The notes beneath the pieces were generated by a model. That model saw nothing but the letters and a program-made list of their open reading frames with translations. It had not been told where the DNA came from and did no database searches. Position numbers and translations under genes: made by a program. This document shows positions 52,395 through 61,024 of a stretch of 64,000 bases of DNA, one piece after another (within the stretch, counting starts at the first letter, position 1; every line of letters starts with the position of its first letter). Origin of the DNA: Bacteroidaceae bacterium (GTDB taxonomy: Bacteria; Bacteroidota; Bacteroidia; Bacteroidales; Bacteroidaceae); the NCBI GenBank assembly GCA_024401115.1, contig JAKSLP010000008.1:1-64000 (forward strand). The letters run 5' to 3'.

Positions 52395-53459
52395 ATGGAT
52401 AAATTCGGACAATCAAGACGTGAGTTCTTGGGCAAGTCTGCTGCTTTGATTGCTGCAGCTGCCATTATGCCTTCTGCACTGACTTCATGTGCAGGTGGTG
52501 AGAAGCCAGCCGCTGCCCCTGCTGCAGCACCTGCTGACGGTAAGCCTAACTCTACCTTCAACGGTGTGGCTATCGGTACCATCACCTACAGCTGGCGCGA
52601 CATGCCAGGCGGTTTGGAAAATATCATTAAGTATTGTAAGGAAGCAAACATCAGCAATTTGGAGTTGATGGGTAATGACCTGGAGGCTTGTCTGGGTGCT
52701 CCTGAGAATCCACGTATGAGACTGATGCAGGAAGCTATCAAGCGTATGGGTGGCAATCTTGCACCTGGCACACGTCCAGAATTTAACGCAGAAGAGCAGG
52801 CTCAGATGGATAAATACAACGAAGAAATGGCTGAATTCCGCAAGAACCTGGACTTGGCAAAGGTTGAAGAGGTTCGCAAGGCTTTGGAGGCTGAAGGTAT
52901 CTTCGTACACATCGTTAAGACTCAGCCAGGTGTAAACTCTACAGAAGAGGAAATCGACTATGCATTCAAGTTGGCTAAGGCTATGGGTGTAAAGGCTATC
53001 ACTGCAGAGTCAAGCCTGGAGGCTGCTCAGAAGATTGCTCCTTATGCTGAGAAGTATGACATGTACTATGCACTGCACAACCATATGCAGTTTGCTGATC
53101 CTAACTATGATATCGATGCTATTCTGGCTGTTTCTCCAAAGATTATGATGAACTTCGATTCAGGTCACTTCTTCGGTTCTACCGGCCGTCATCCAATCGA
53201 GATTCTAGAGAAGTATCACGACCGTATCTTCAGTATGCACATTAAGGATAAGACCGGTCCTAAGACAGAGCCAGAGGCTAATGCCAACCAGGTTTGGGGT
53301 CAGGGCGAAACTCCTCTGAAGGAGATTCTGCTGAAGATTCAGAAGGAAGGCTGGCCTATCTACTGCGATATCGAATTGGAATACGCTGTTAAGCCATGGT
53401 CTAACTCTGTAAAGGAGGTTGGCACTTGCGTAGCTTACGCTCGTCAGATTTTGATGTAA
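52395..53459 (+). CDS. Tat-exported lipoprotein with sugar isomerase/epimerase (TIM-barrel) fold
   Basis: A 354-residue protein. The N-terminus has a twin-arginine motif SRREFLGKSA (7-16), a hydrophobic stretch and a lipobox ALTSC with lipidated Cys32, followed by an Ala/Pro linker. The mature part is a xylose-isomerase-like TIM barrel (VAIGTITYSWRDMPGGLENI, GVKAITAESS, YALHNHMQ, MMNFDSGHFFG, IFSMHIKDK, DIELEY), with His, Asp, His and Glu placed as metal ligands. It is a lone gene with its own promoter and terminator. Substrate unknown; the fold family acts on sugars and inositols. Confidence 0.88.
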   Translation: MDKFGQSRREFLGKSAALIAAAAIMPSALTSCAGGEKPAAAPAAAPADGKPNSTFNGVAIGTITYSWRDMPGGLENIIKYCKEANISNLELMGNDLEACLGAPENPRMRLMQEAIKRMGGNLAPGTRPEFNAEEQAQMDKYNEEMAEFRKNLDLAKVEEVRKALEAEGIFVHIVKTQPGVNSTEEEIDYAFKLAKAMGVKAITAESSLEAAQKIAPYAEKYDMYYALHNHMQFADPNYDIDAILAVSPKIMMNFDSGHFFGSTGRHPIEILEKYHDRIFSMHIKDKTGPKTEPEANANQVWGQGETPLKEILLKIQKEGWPIYCDIELEYAVKPWSNSVKEVGTCVAYARQILM

Positions 53460-53478
53460 TCATTTTCTTATCATAACA

Positions 53479-53512
53479 AAAACCACTGCCCTATTTAAGG
53501 ACAGTGGTTTTT
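53479..53512 (+). terminator. Terminator of the Tat-lipoprotein gene
   Basis: AAAACCACTG ... CAGTGGTTTTTTT hairpin, usable in both directions between convergent genes. Confidence 0.88.
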
Positions 53513-53513
53513 T

Positions 53514-54080
53514 TCATTTTTTCTGATATCCACATTTTGGACAACTGCCGTTCTGGTCCAGTTTGACACCGCACAATGGGCAACGCTCGAAATGACTCTT
53601 CGGGTCGTACTCCTGTGAAGCCTTGTTAACACCGCTCTTGAAAGTAAGCTTTACTATCGGAAGCTTATCCTTGAGCAAATCATAAACAATCTTAATCATT
53701 CCCTCTACAGTCATCGTTTCCTTGGTCACCACAATCCGGCAATCCGGATATGCTGTCGCCCATTCCGTCCTGAACGCCTCACCCTTCATCGTGTTCAATT
53801 TATGACCATTCCTGATTCCCTGTTTCTCATAAACACCTAGAACGGCAGGTAGTAGCGGATCATCTTCACGTAAGATAAGAGCATGGTCAAAATTCTGAAG
53901 GACATCCCATGCTATCTTCTTAATCTCATTGCAAGGAAAGACCATGTTCACCATCGGAGTTACATCATCTTCCACCTCAATGGTCAAAACACCTGTGTGC
54001 CCATGCAGGTACTGTGCTTCGCCCTGAAACTTGTAGAACCGGTGTGCATACTGCAGCTCAAACTTAGTAATACTTCTCAT
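53514..54080 (-). CDS. QueD/PTPS-like protein with C-terminal zinc ribbon, catalytic Cys absent
   Basis: A 188-residue member of the 6-pyruvoyl-tetrahydropterin synthase fold. The zinc histidines are present (H13 in YAHRF, H26 and H28 in YLHGHTG), as is FDHALIL. The position of the catalytic cysteine (C-x-x-x-H-G-H in QueD) is Ala22. A zinc ribbon, CPLC ... CPKC (C167, C170, C180, C183), is added at the C-terminus, which ordinary QueD (about 120 residues) lacks. It may therefore not make carboxytetrahydropterin. No queuosine genes are nearby. Confidence 0.8.
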   Translation of the reverse strand: MRSITKFELQYAHRFYKFQGEAQYLHGHTGVLTIEVEDDVTPMVNMVFPCNEIKKIAWDVLQNFDHALILREDDPLLPAVLGVYEKQGIRNGHKLNTMKGEAFRTEWATAYPDCRIVVTKETMTVEGMIKIVYDLLKDKLPIVKLTFKSGVNKASQEYDPKSHFERCPLCGVKLDQNGSCPKCGYQKK

Positions 54081-54316
54081 ACAACTACTTTTTAATTGTT
54101 ACACATGCCCTTAGAGAGGTCATATCCCACTCTAATTCAAATGCAAAGATAAGTTGAATATCTTGCACACTTTTTCTATCGTGATTAGTAATTCTAATGA
54201 GTGCTTGGAGTAAAAATAATCACATATAGAGAACGAAGGATGTGCCCCGTAATAATGACGCCATCGAATGGCAGCTTTTTATGAAGAAGATAGTAATGAA
54301 ACCAAAATCGCCATAA

Positions 54317-54529
54317 ATGAAGAGAAACATTTGGCGATTCAGGCTATTATGTTTAATTCAAGCTACAGGCACATTACCGCCTGAATATAAAGTTCATAGG
54401 CTAATTGGTGATTATGCCGGATGTTGGGAATGCCACATGCAACCAGACTGATTATTAGTATGGAGACAGAATGACCAAGAATTGGAATTGGTCCTGATTG
54501 ATACTGGTACGCATGCTGATTTGTTTTAA
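54317..54529 (+). pseudogene. Decayed YafQ/RelE-type toxin
   Basis: The plus-strand frame reads MKRNIWRFRLLCLIQATGTL, then PPEYKVHRLIGDYAGCWECH, then MQPD-stop-LLVWRQNDQELELVL and IDTGTHADLF-stop. This is the second half of a YafQ toxin (family pattern LP..Y..H.L.G.Y.G..ECH..PDWLL.Y....L.L...TG.HSDLF). The invariant Trp after PD is replaced by TGA (54449-54451), and the first half is unrecognisable. No antitoxin gene survives in 54081-54316. Confidence 0.85.
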
Positions 54530-54552
54530 CTAAATATCACTACTTATCCAAT

Positions 54553-54610
54553 AAGATTCTCCGTTTCGCCATGAGAGCGAGCAAATTCGAGCGCTTCGCT
54601 CAGAATGGCC
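54553..54610. repeat. Half copy of family 1 palindrome
   Basis: AAGATTCTCCGTTTCGCCAT then GAGAGCGAGCAAATTCGAGC and GCTTCGCTCAGAATGG: the right half of the extended type seen at 28400-28526, lying just before xseB's end. Confidence 0.75.
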
Positions 54611-54622
54611 GGGATAGGGAAT

Positions 54623-54808
54623 TTATTGCAGCAGCTTCTTTACTTCCTCATCGGTCTGTGTCAAACGTTCCCGACAGAAAGCTATCAACTGTTGAGCCTT
54701 CTTTACCTTCTCACTCAGTTGGTCAATGTCCAACGAGTTGTCTTCCAACTGGGCTACAATCTGTTCCAGTTCCTTCATGGCCTGGGTGTAGGTTAATTTT
54801 TTCTCCAT
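54623..54808 (-). CDS. xseB: Exonuclease VII small subunit
   Basis: A 61-residue helical protein, MEKKLTYTQAMKELEQIVAQ ... LDIDQLSEKVKKAQQLIAFC, the standard XseB pattern of two helices that wrap XseA. It follows xseA on the same strand; an 80-base gap filled by a family 1 palindrome separates them, whereas the pair is often directly adjacent. Confidence 0.93.
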   Translation of the reverse strand: MEKKLTYTQAMKELEQIVAQLEDNSLDIDQLSEKVKKAQQLIAFCRERLTQTDEEVKKLLQ

Positions 54809-54829
54809 AATTATTGTATTTTATATTTT

Positions 54830-54924
54830 TGTCATCCTGAGTGAAACGAAGGATCTTTCCTCGCGAGTATGAAAAGTTTGCTCTACTTACTCAGCAAGAT
54901 TCTTCGCTACGCTCAGAATGACAA
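54830..54924. repeat. Dispersed palindromic repeat, family 1, copy 5 (overlaps the end of xseA)
   Basis: Begins TGTCATCCTGAGTGAAACGA and ends CGCTACGCTCAGAATGACAA. Its right 34 bases are inside the xseA reading frame and supply the last residues and stop codon of XseA. Confidence 0.87.
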
Positions 54925-56222
54925 GGGGATACTATTGAAATAATTTCTCCGTCAGCCAAACGTGTAACAATCTCATCACCAGCCTGCAACTGCGCTGCAC
55001 CGGTCACCGCCCGTCCATTCTTCAGAGTGATGGAATAACCGCGTTTCAGCAAGCGCTCGGGACTGTTGTCACTGATGCGCTGGGCCAATAGTTCCAGTTT
55101 ATTGGACTGACGGGACAGCAACTGCGGCACCTGCAGTACCATGCGCTGCTGCAGCAACTGCAGACGGTGCTGCCTGTCATTGATCTGTTGTACAACAGCA
55201 TGCTGAAGCGACAGTGAGGCTCGCTGCAGACGATTCTCTTCCCGGGCCTTGCGCGACTGATAGACAGCAGGGAGGCCAGTAATCATGCGTTCCAGACGAT
55301 GTTTCTCCTGTTCCAGACGCTGCCGCACACAGAAACTGAAGCGCTGAGCCAATTCTTCCAAAAAAGAACCGCTCTCGTCCACCCTTGCTATCAGGAACTC
55401 GGCTGCAGCCGTAGGGGTCTTTACACGGGTGTGCGATATCATATCCAGTACGGTATCGTCACGCTCATGACCGATGCCCGTAATAATCGGCAATGGAAAC
55501 TGGGCCACGTTCTCCGCCAGTGCAAGGGTGTCAAAACTGGCCAGGTCGGCCGTGGCACCACCGCCTCGGATAATCACCACCACATCCCATTGGTCCATCT
55601 CATCAGCAATGGCATTCAGGGCGGCTATGATGCTGCGCTCGGTCTGCTCACCCTGCATCACTGCAGGAAACAGCTCCACCTTGAACGCATAGCCTTTGTC
55701 ATTGTTCTGCAACTGATTACAGAAATCGCCGTAACCAGCAGCCGAAGGTGCGGAAATCACAGCCACACGCTGGGGCAGAACCGGCATTTCCAATTCCTTC
55801 TGCATAGTAAGGATGCCCTGACGGTCCAGTTCCTGCAGAATCTCCTTGCGACGGCGAGCCATATCGCCCAGGGTATAGGTGGGGTCTATGTCCATAACGG
55901 TCAGTGAATAGCCGTACAGTTCATGGAAGGTAACCTGCACCAGCACCTGAACCTTCAGGCCTGCGGCAAACCGCTGTCCGGTCTGCTGCTCAAAGTAAGG
56001 AGCCAGCATCGCATAGATGTTGGCCCATATCACACCTCTGGCCTTAGCCACAAAGCCGTTTCCCCGCTGTGCCTTCTGCACAAACTCCACGTAGCAGTGA
56101 CCGCTACGGTTCAGGTTCACCTCGCTCAGTTCGGCCTGTAACCAATAAGCCTGGTCCAAAGTGTCCTCCAGAACACCACGGACCAGGTTATTCAATTCAT
56201 ATAGCGTCAGTGCCTCGTTCAT
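54891..56222 (-). CDS. xseA: Exonuclease VII large subunit
   Basis: Single-strand DNA exonuclease subunit of 443 residues. N-terminal OB fold (YWLQAELSEVNLNRSGHCYV, VIWANIYAML), the catalytic region with RVAVISAPSAAGYGDF and ... VVIIRGGGATADLASFDTLALAENVAQFPLPIITGIGHERD, then a long coiled coil and a C-terminal RGYSITLKNGRAV motif. The ATG at 56222 overlaps the protease stop (ATGA). The last ten residues, CHSERSEESC, are encoded by the family 1 palindrome, so the native C-terminus has been overwritten. Confidence 0.94.
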   Translation of the reverse strand: MNEALTLYELNNLVRGVLEDTLDQAYWLQAELSEVNLNRSGHCYVEFVQKAQRGNGFVAKARGVIWANIYAMLAPYFEQQTGQRFAAGLKVQVLVQVTFHELYGYSLTVMDIDPTYTLGDMARRRKEILQELDRQGILTMQKELEMPVLPQRVAVISAPSAAGYGDFCNQLQNNDKGYAFKVELFPAVMQGEQTERSIIAALNAIADEMDQWDVVVIIRGGGATADLASFDTLALAENVAQFPLPIITGIGHERDDTVLDMISHTRVKTPTAAAEFLIARVDESGSFLEELAQRFSFCVRQRLEQEKHRLERMITGLPAVYQSRKAREENRLQRASLSLQHAVVQQINDRQHRLQLLQQRMVLQVPQLLSRQSNKLELLAQRISDNSPERLLKRGYSITLKNGRAVTGAAQLQAGDEIVTRLADGEIISIVSPCHSERSEESC

Positions 56223-57616
56223 CGGGCACTCTGGTAAGCCTTCCACAGGTCAGGGATACCGTAGCCGTACACCTCGTTAGGATGCTCCACATAGCTACCG
56301 TTCTTGCGTACCAGGTCGATGACCTGATGAGCAGTCAGGTTTGGCAGAGCCGACCACAGTGCAGCCACAGCGCCACACATGATTGGTGAGGCAAATGAGG
56401 TACCGTTGGCACGGCCCACCTTACCGGTAGGACCTACCACTGCACTCTTGCCGCCCTGAGCACATACATCTGGCTTCACACGGCCGTCAGAGCTGTAACC
56501 GATGCTGCTGAAGGTGGTATTGATACCCAGGCTGTCGGTTGCACCAACACACAGGATATGGTCAGCATCGGCAGGAGGAGTAATCTTCTTCCAAGCCTGA
56601 GCACCAGAGTTGCCGGCACTGATCACACAGATCATACCCTTATCGGCAGCCATACCGGCAGCGATAGAACCCGGATTACTCTTACCGTCCAGTTCCCAAT
56701 ATTTCATATCTGCGAAAGGATCATCAAAGTCGTTGTAACCCAGAGATGAGTTCACCAGATCGCAGCCCACACTGTCGGCATACTCCACTGCTGCTGCCCA
56801 GTAATCCAACTCGGCAGGAGTCTCACTGGCAGCATCCTCGCTGGCAATCAGCCAGAACTTGGATGACGGAGCGGTACCAATCATCACGTTCTCTTTGTTC
56901 ATACCCATGCAGGAAAGAACCGATGTACCGTGCGACTGGCCGTCATATACACTTGACTTAGGGTCCACTACATTGTAGGTACCCAGAATCTGGATATTGT
57001 CGAATGCAGGAATAACGTCGGCATTCATGTAACCGCCGTCAATCACACCGATGGTCAGGTTCTGGCCACGGAAACCGGCATCGTGCAACTTGGTCACGTT
57101 CAGCATCTCAGCCTGGTTCTGTGCCTCGCCGTACTTCTGCTCATTCAGTTCCACTGGGTCTTTTGACACCATGTCCTGGCGCTTGTAGTCTGCACTGCGC
57201 TGAGGACCGCGAGGAGCCTTTGGTGCTGGAGTAGACCAAACACAGGTGGACTTGCTCACGAATGGCAGTTCAGCCAGTGCCACACCCTTCAGCGAGTCCT
57301 TCACCTCTACCAGTACGGTATTGGCCCACTTGCTCAGGCTGTGAATCTTGGCACCCTTGCCCTTGATCTGCTTCAGATAGGCACTTGGAATAGGCAGGTC
57401 GGTTTCATTCACCTGAATGCCCTGACGCTGGCGGCGGTCCAGAGCCTTCTGTGACAGGAACTTCTCCGGATGATTGATACTGAACTCAGAACCGTTCTTG
57501 TCGGTCAGGCTCAGACGGAAACGGTATTGCTTCTCGGTAGGGGCATCAGTTGGAGATGCCTGAGCAAATACATTTGCACACAGGCACATCATGCCCAAAA
57601 GGATAAATTTCTTCAT
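56219..57616 (-). CDS. Secreted subtilisin-like serine protease (S8)
   Basis: Exported protease of 465 residues. Signal peptide FILLGMMCLCANVFAQ, a propeptide-like region to about 170, then the S8 triad: Asp193 in IGVIDGGY, His229 in GQSHGTSVLS, Asn336 in SAGNSG and Ser407 in NGTSFASPIMCGAVAAL. All catalytic residues are present, and it should be active outside the cytoplasm. No C-terminal sorting domain is visible. A -7 element TACCTTTG lies at 57657-57650 on the minus strand. xseA and xseB appear to be downstream in its transcript. Confidence 0.92.
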   Translation of the reverse strand: MKKFILLGMMCLCANVFAQASPTDAPTEKQYRFRLSLTDKNGSEFSINHPEKFLSQKALDRRQRQGIQVNETDLPIPSAYLKQIKGKGAKIHSLSKWANTVLVEVKDSLKGVALAELPFVSKSTCVWSTPAPKAPRGPQRSADYKRQDMVSKDPVELNEQKYGEAQNQAEMLNVTKLHDAGFRGQNLTIGVIDGGYMNADVIPAFDNIQILGTYNVVDPKSSVYDGQSHGTSVLSCMGMNKENVMIGTAPSSKFWLIASEDAASETPAELDYWAAAVEYADSVGCDLVNSSLGYNDFDDPFADMKYWELDGKSNPGSIAAGMAADKGMICVISAGNSGAQAWKKITPPADADHILCVGATDSLGINTTFSSIGYSSDGRVKPDVCAQGGKSAVVGPTGKVGRANGTSFASPIMCGAVAALWSALPNLTAHQVIDLVRKNGSYVEHPNEVYGYGIPDLWKAYQSAR

Positions 57617-57649
57617 ACGATTGTCCTAATAATTAATTTCCAAACAAGG

Positions 57650-57678
57650 CAAAGGTACGGAAATTATTCGTAACTTTG
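57650..57678. promoter_or_regulatory. Divergent promoters, S8 protease / MATE transporter
   Basis: TACCTTTG on the minus strand at 57657-57650 and TAACTTTG on the plus strand at 57671-57678, only 13 bases apart, so the two promoters probably compete or share control. Confidence 0.62.
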
Positions 57679-57707
57679 CGCGCATTAATTTAGAAATTTC
57701 AAAAATA

Positions 57708-59111
57708 ATGTCAGAACAGAAAACTCCTACCGAGTTGGGAACGCGTCCCGTGGGCAAACTGCTGCTGGAATATGCTCTTCCGGCCATCATTGCCATGACC
57801 GCTTCCTCGCTCTATAACCTGGTCGATTCCATCTTTATCGGTCAGGGCGTAGGTGCCATGGCTATTTCCGGACTGGCTGTCACTCATCCCATCATGAATG
57901 TATCAGCTGCCTTTGGTGCCATGGTCGGTGTGGGCGGCTCTGCCATGATATCCTTGAAATTAGGTCAACGCGACAACAAGACTGCCCAGCTCATCCTGGG
58001 TAATATAGTGGTGCTGAATACCATTCTCGGCCTTATCCTGGGTATACTGTGCCTGACATTCATGAAGGAGGTGCTAGCCTTCTTCGGTGCCACTCCGGGC
58101 CTGATGCCGTATGCGTACGATTACATGTCGGTCATCATGTGGGGTAATGTCATCACTCATCTGTACATGGGTCTGAACAGTGTGCTCCGCTCGGCCGGTC
58201 ACCCCCGTAAGGCGATGGGTGCCACCATGTTTACGGTAATCATCAACTGCATCCTGGACCCTATCTTCATCTGGCCGTTGGGCATGGGCATCAAGGGTGC
58301 GGCACTGGCTACCGTCATCTCTCAGGCACTGGCCTTGGTTTATCAGCTTAAGATGCTCAGCAACCGCGATGAGCTGCTGCACCTGCACCGGGGCATCTAC
58401 CGCATACGCACCCATATCGTGAAGGGTATTCTCAGCATCGGCATGTCGCCGTTCCTCATGAACCTGGCTGCCTGCATGGTCAGCACACTGGTCAACCAGG
58501 CACTGATTCACCACGGAGGCGATATGGCTATCGGAGCCTACGGTATCATCAACCGCGTGGTGTTCATCTTCATCATGTTCATCATCGGTCTGAACCAGGG
58601 CATGCAACCGATTGTGGGCTACAATTACGGAGCCTGCCAGTATCACCGTGTCATGCAGACCCTGAAATACACCATCATCTGGGCCACCTGTTTCAGCACC
58701 CTCAGTTTCATTGTGGGAACCTTGCTGCCTGAGCAGTGCGCCCACATGTTTACCGACGATGCTGAGCTGATCAGACTGATTGTAGAGGGTATGCCTATCA
58801 TCTGCATCTGTCACGTCCTGATCGGTTTCCAGATAGCCACCACCAATTTCTTCCAGAGTATCGGTATGGCATCGAAAGCCGTCTTCCTGAGTCTGTCGCG
58901 CCAGCTCACCTTCCTGTTGCCGCTCATCATCATCCTGCCCCGATTCTTCGGTACCATGGGTGTATGGTGGTCTATGGCCTGCAGCGATTTACTGTCCACG
59001 CTGACTACCGCTGTCATGCTGGGCATGCAGATGAAGAAATTCAAGAAACTACTGGCACAGGAGCAGACGGCCCAAGTGGAACCGGTTGCCCAGTGCCCAA
59101 CGAATGAATAA
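57708..59111 (+). CDS. MATE-family efflux transporter
   Basis: Inner-membrane transporter of 467 residues with about 12 hydrophobic helices in two similar halves: LLLEYALPAIIAMTASSLYN with LVDSIFIGQGVG opening the first, and GMSPFLMNLAACMVSTLVNQ opening the second. Such proteins expel cationic drugs or metabolites using Na+ or H+ gradients, and some relatives flip lipid-linked glycans. It leads the rightward run that ends in the SGNH/MBOAT genes, though substrate and link are unproven. The YfcE gene begins three bases after its stop. Confidence 0.92.
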   Translation: MSEQKTPTELGTRPVGKLLLEYALPAIIAMTASSLYNLVDSIFIGQGVGAMAISGLAVTHPIMNVSAAFGAMVGVGGSAMISLKLGQRDNKTAQLILGNIVVLNTILGLILGILCLTFMKEVLAFFGATPGLMPYAYDYMSVIMWGNVITHLYMGLNSVLRSAGHPRKAMGATMFTVIINCILDPIFIWPLGMGIKGAALATVISQALALVYQLKMLSNRDELLHLHRGIYRIRTHIVKGILSIGMSPFLMNLAACMVSTLVNQALIHHGGDMAIGAYGIINRVVFIFIMFIIGLNQGMQPIVGYNYGACQYHRVMQTLKYTIIWATCFSTLSFIVGTLLPEQCAHMFTDDAELIRLIVEGMPIICICHVLIGFQIATTNFFQSIGMASKAVFLSLSRQLTFLLPLIIILPRFFGTMGVWWSMACSDLLSTLTTAVMLGMQMKKFKKLLAQEQTAQVEPVAQCPTNE

Positions 59112-59114
59112 GAG

Positions 59115-59606
59115 ATGAAACGAATCGGTTTGCTTTCCGACACCCATGCCCATTGGGACGACCGTTACCTGAAGCACTTTGAGCTGTGCGATGAGATATG
59201 GCATGCCGGCGACATAGGTTCGGTGGAACTGGCCGAGCGTCTGGCGGCTTTCAGGCCCCTGCGTGCTGTATATGGCAACATCGACGGCCAGGAACTGCGA
59301 CTGATGTATCCTGAGCTGCTGCGCTTCCGCTGCGAGGAGGCCGAGGTGCTGATGAAGCACATCGGAGGCTAGCCCGGCAAGTACGACCGAAGTGTCGGTC
59401 CGCTGTTGCGTGCCAACCCGCCCCAACTGTTCATCAGCGGGCACTCACATATTCTGAAGGTCATGTTCGACCCGCGTCTGAACATGCTTCACATCAATCC
59501 CGGAGCTGCCGGGCTGTACGGATTCCACAAGCAGCGCACCCTGGTGCGTTTCACCGTCGACGGCCGGCAGTTCAAGGACCTGGAAATTATTGAACTGAAT
59601 TCATGA
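59115..59606 (+). pseudogene. YfcE-type phosphodiesterase gene with an in-frame amber stop
   Basis: A metallophosphoesterase reading frame of 163 codons with all motifs: LLSDTHAHWDD (residues 7-17), HAGDIG, VYGNID, KHIGG and FISGHSHI. A TAG at 59370-59372 follows HIGG where the family has Tyr (HIGGYPGKYD), and the frame continues in register with PGKYDRS to ELNS and a normal stop. A single C-to-G change (TAC to TAG) explains it. The residue before HIGG is Lys where Thr is usual. The downstream SGNH gene starts in its final codon (ATGA at 59603-59606). Confidence 0.88.
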
Positions 59607-61024
59607 AACCCAAGAACCGTATCCTATATCCGTTTCTGCTCACCCTGCTGGTCGTAGCCGGACTGGCAGCCCTGCAGGCACTGCCGCCCCTCACCGTCGA
59701 GGGGTACACGCTGCGCCCTGTATCGCTGCTCAGCGATGTCATACCGGCTCAGGAGGATACCTTCCAATTGCCTGAGCCTGTCGACAGTGTCCTGTTGGCC
59801 AAAGCCGACACCACCGACAACACGGCCATGGAGCGCATCCGGGTGCTGATGGCCGACAGCCTGGGCGAGGCACTTATCGAGGACTATTCCTTCCTGATGC
59901 CCGACACCGTGCTGGGCAACCGCCACGGTATGGCTCATTTCTACGAGGCGCTGGCACAGAGCCGAAGCATGAACCGCCCCGTGCGCATTGCTTATTTCGG
60001 TGATTCGTTCATCGAGGGCGACCTGATGACGGCCGACCTGCGTGCCAAACTGCAGAGTGCCTATGGCGGCAGCGGTGTGGGATTTGTGGATATCGACTCT
60101 CCTATCGCAGGGTTCCGCGTGTCGGTCAAGAGCCATTCGGTCAACTGGCATTCGCACAGTGCCACCGATACCGGGGGCTTCAAGGCGGCCAAGCAGGGCA
60201 TTGCCGAGCGTTATTTCATTCCTGCGGGCAACTCATCGGTACGCCTGCAGGGCGGTGCTCACTCGCTGCATCAGGATTCCTGCCGTGAATCGGCGCTGTT
60301 CTGCCGGGTGGACGAGCCGGTGACCGTTACCGCCCGCATCAACCGGGGTGAACCGGAGACCTTCTATCTGGATGCCTCACCCGACGTGCAGCGCGTGATG
60401 GTGAGCGGCAGCATCGGACAGGTGGAATGGAGTGTTCCCGATTCCATCGACGGACAGTTCTTCGGGGCCACCATGGATGCCGGACAGGGCGTAATACTGG
60501 ACAACTTTGCCCTGCGTGGCAGCAGCGGTACCACCCTGAATGCTATTCCCAACTCTACTCTGCGTGATTTTGCCGCCCTGCGTGAATACGACCTGATTGT
60601 GTTCCAGTTCGGACTGAACGTGGCCAGCAACGGAGTGAAGGATTACAGCAGTTATCAGGAGAAGATGGCCCGCGTGATCCGTAAGTTTGCCCGGGCGTAT
60701 CCCGAAGCCAGTCTGCTGGTGGTGGGCATGAGCGACCGTGGAGAACGTAAGGACGGTGTGGTGGTGACCATGCCCTGCGTGAAATACCTGAATCATTACC
60801 AGCGCCAGTTGGCCATGACCACCGGTTGCTGCTACTGGAACCTGTTCCAGGCCATGGGTGGCGACGGCAGCATGGGACGCATGGTGGAGGAAGACCGCCC
60901 TGCCAAGGCCAACATGGACTATACGCATATCAATGCCCACGGCGGCCGGTTCGTAGCCGGACTGCTGTTCGATGCCATTCAGAAAGGCAAGCAGATGTAC
61001 GAGGAAGGAGGGGTTATCGAATGA
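59603..61024 (+). CDS. Membrane-anchored SGNH hydrolase-like protein 1
   Basis: A 473-residue protein with an N-terminal anchor (ILYPFLLTLLVVAGLAALQA) and an exported domain. Block I is RIAYFGDSFIEGD with the nucleophile Ser135, block III VFQFGLNVASNG with the Asn, and block V DYTHINAHGGRFVAG with the Asp/His pair near residue 445. This is the layout of AlgJ/AlgX- or PatB-like O-acetyl transfer partners. It is coupled to its neighbours by ATGA overlaps at both ends. I infer transfer or removal of acetyl groups on a periplasmic or surface glycan. Confidence 0.82.
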   Translation: MKPKNRILYPFLLTLLVVAGLAALQALPPLTVEGYTLRPVSLLSDVIPAQEDTFQLPEPVDSVLLAKADTTDNTAMERIRVLMADSLGEALIEDYSFLMPDTVLGNRHGMAHFYEALAQSRSMNRPVRIAYFGDSFIEGDLMTADLRAKLQSAYGGSGVGFVDIDSPIAGFRVSVKSHSVNWHSHSATDTGGFKAAKQGIAERYFIPAGNSSVRLQGGAHSLHQDSCRESALFCRVDEPVTVTARINRGEPETFYLDASPDVQRVMVSGSIGQVEWSVPDSIDGQFFGATMDAGQGVILDNFALRGSSGTTLNAIPNSTLRDFAALREYDLIVFQFGLNVASNGVKDYSSYQEKMARVIRKFARAYPEASLLVVGMSDRGERKDGVVVTMPCVKYLNHYQRQLAMTTGCCYWNLFQAMGGDGSMGRMVEEDRPAKANMDYTHINAHGGRFVAGLLFDAIQKGKQMYEEGGVIE

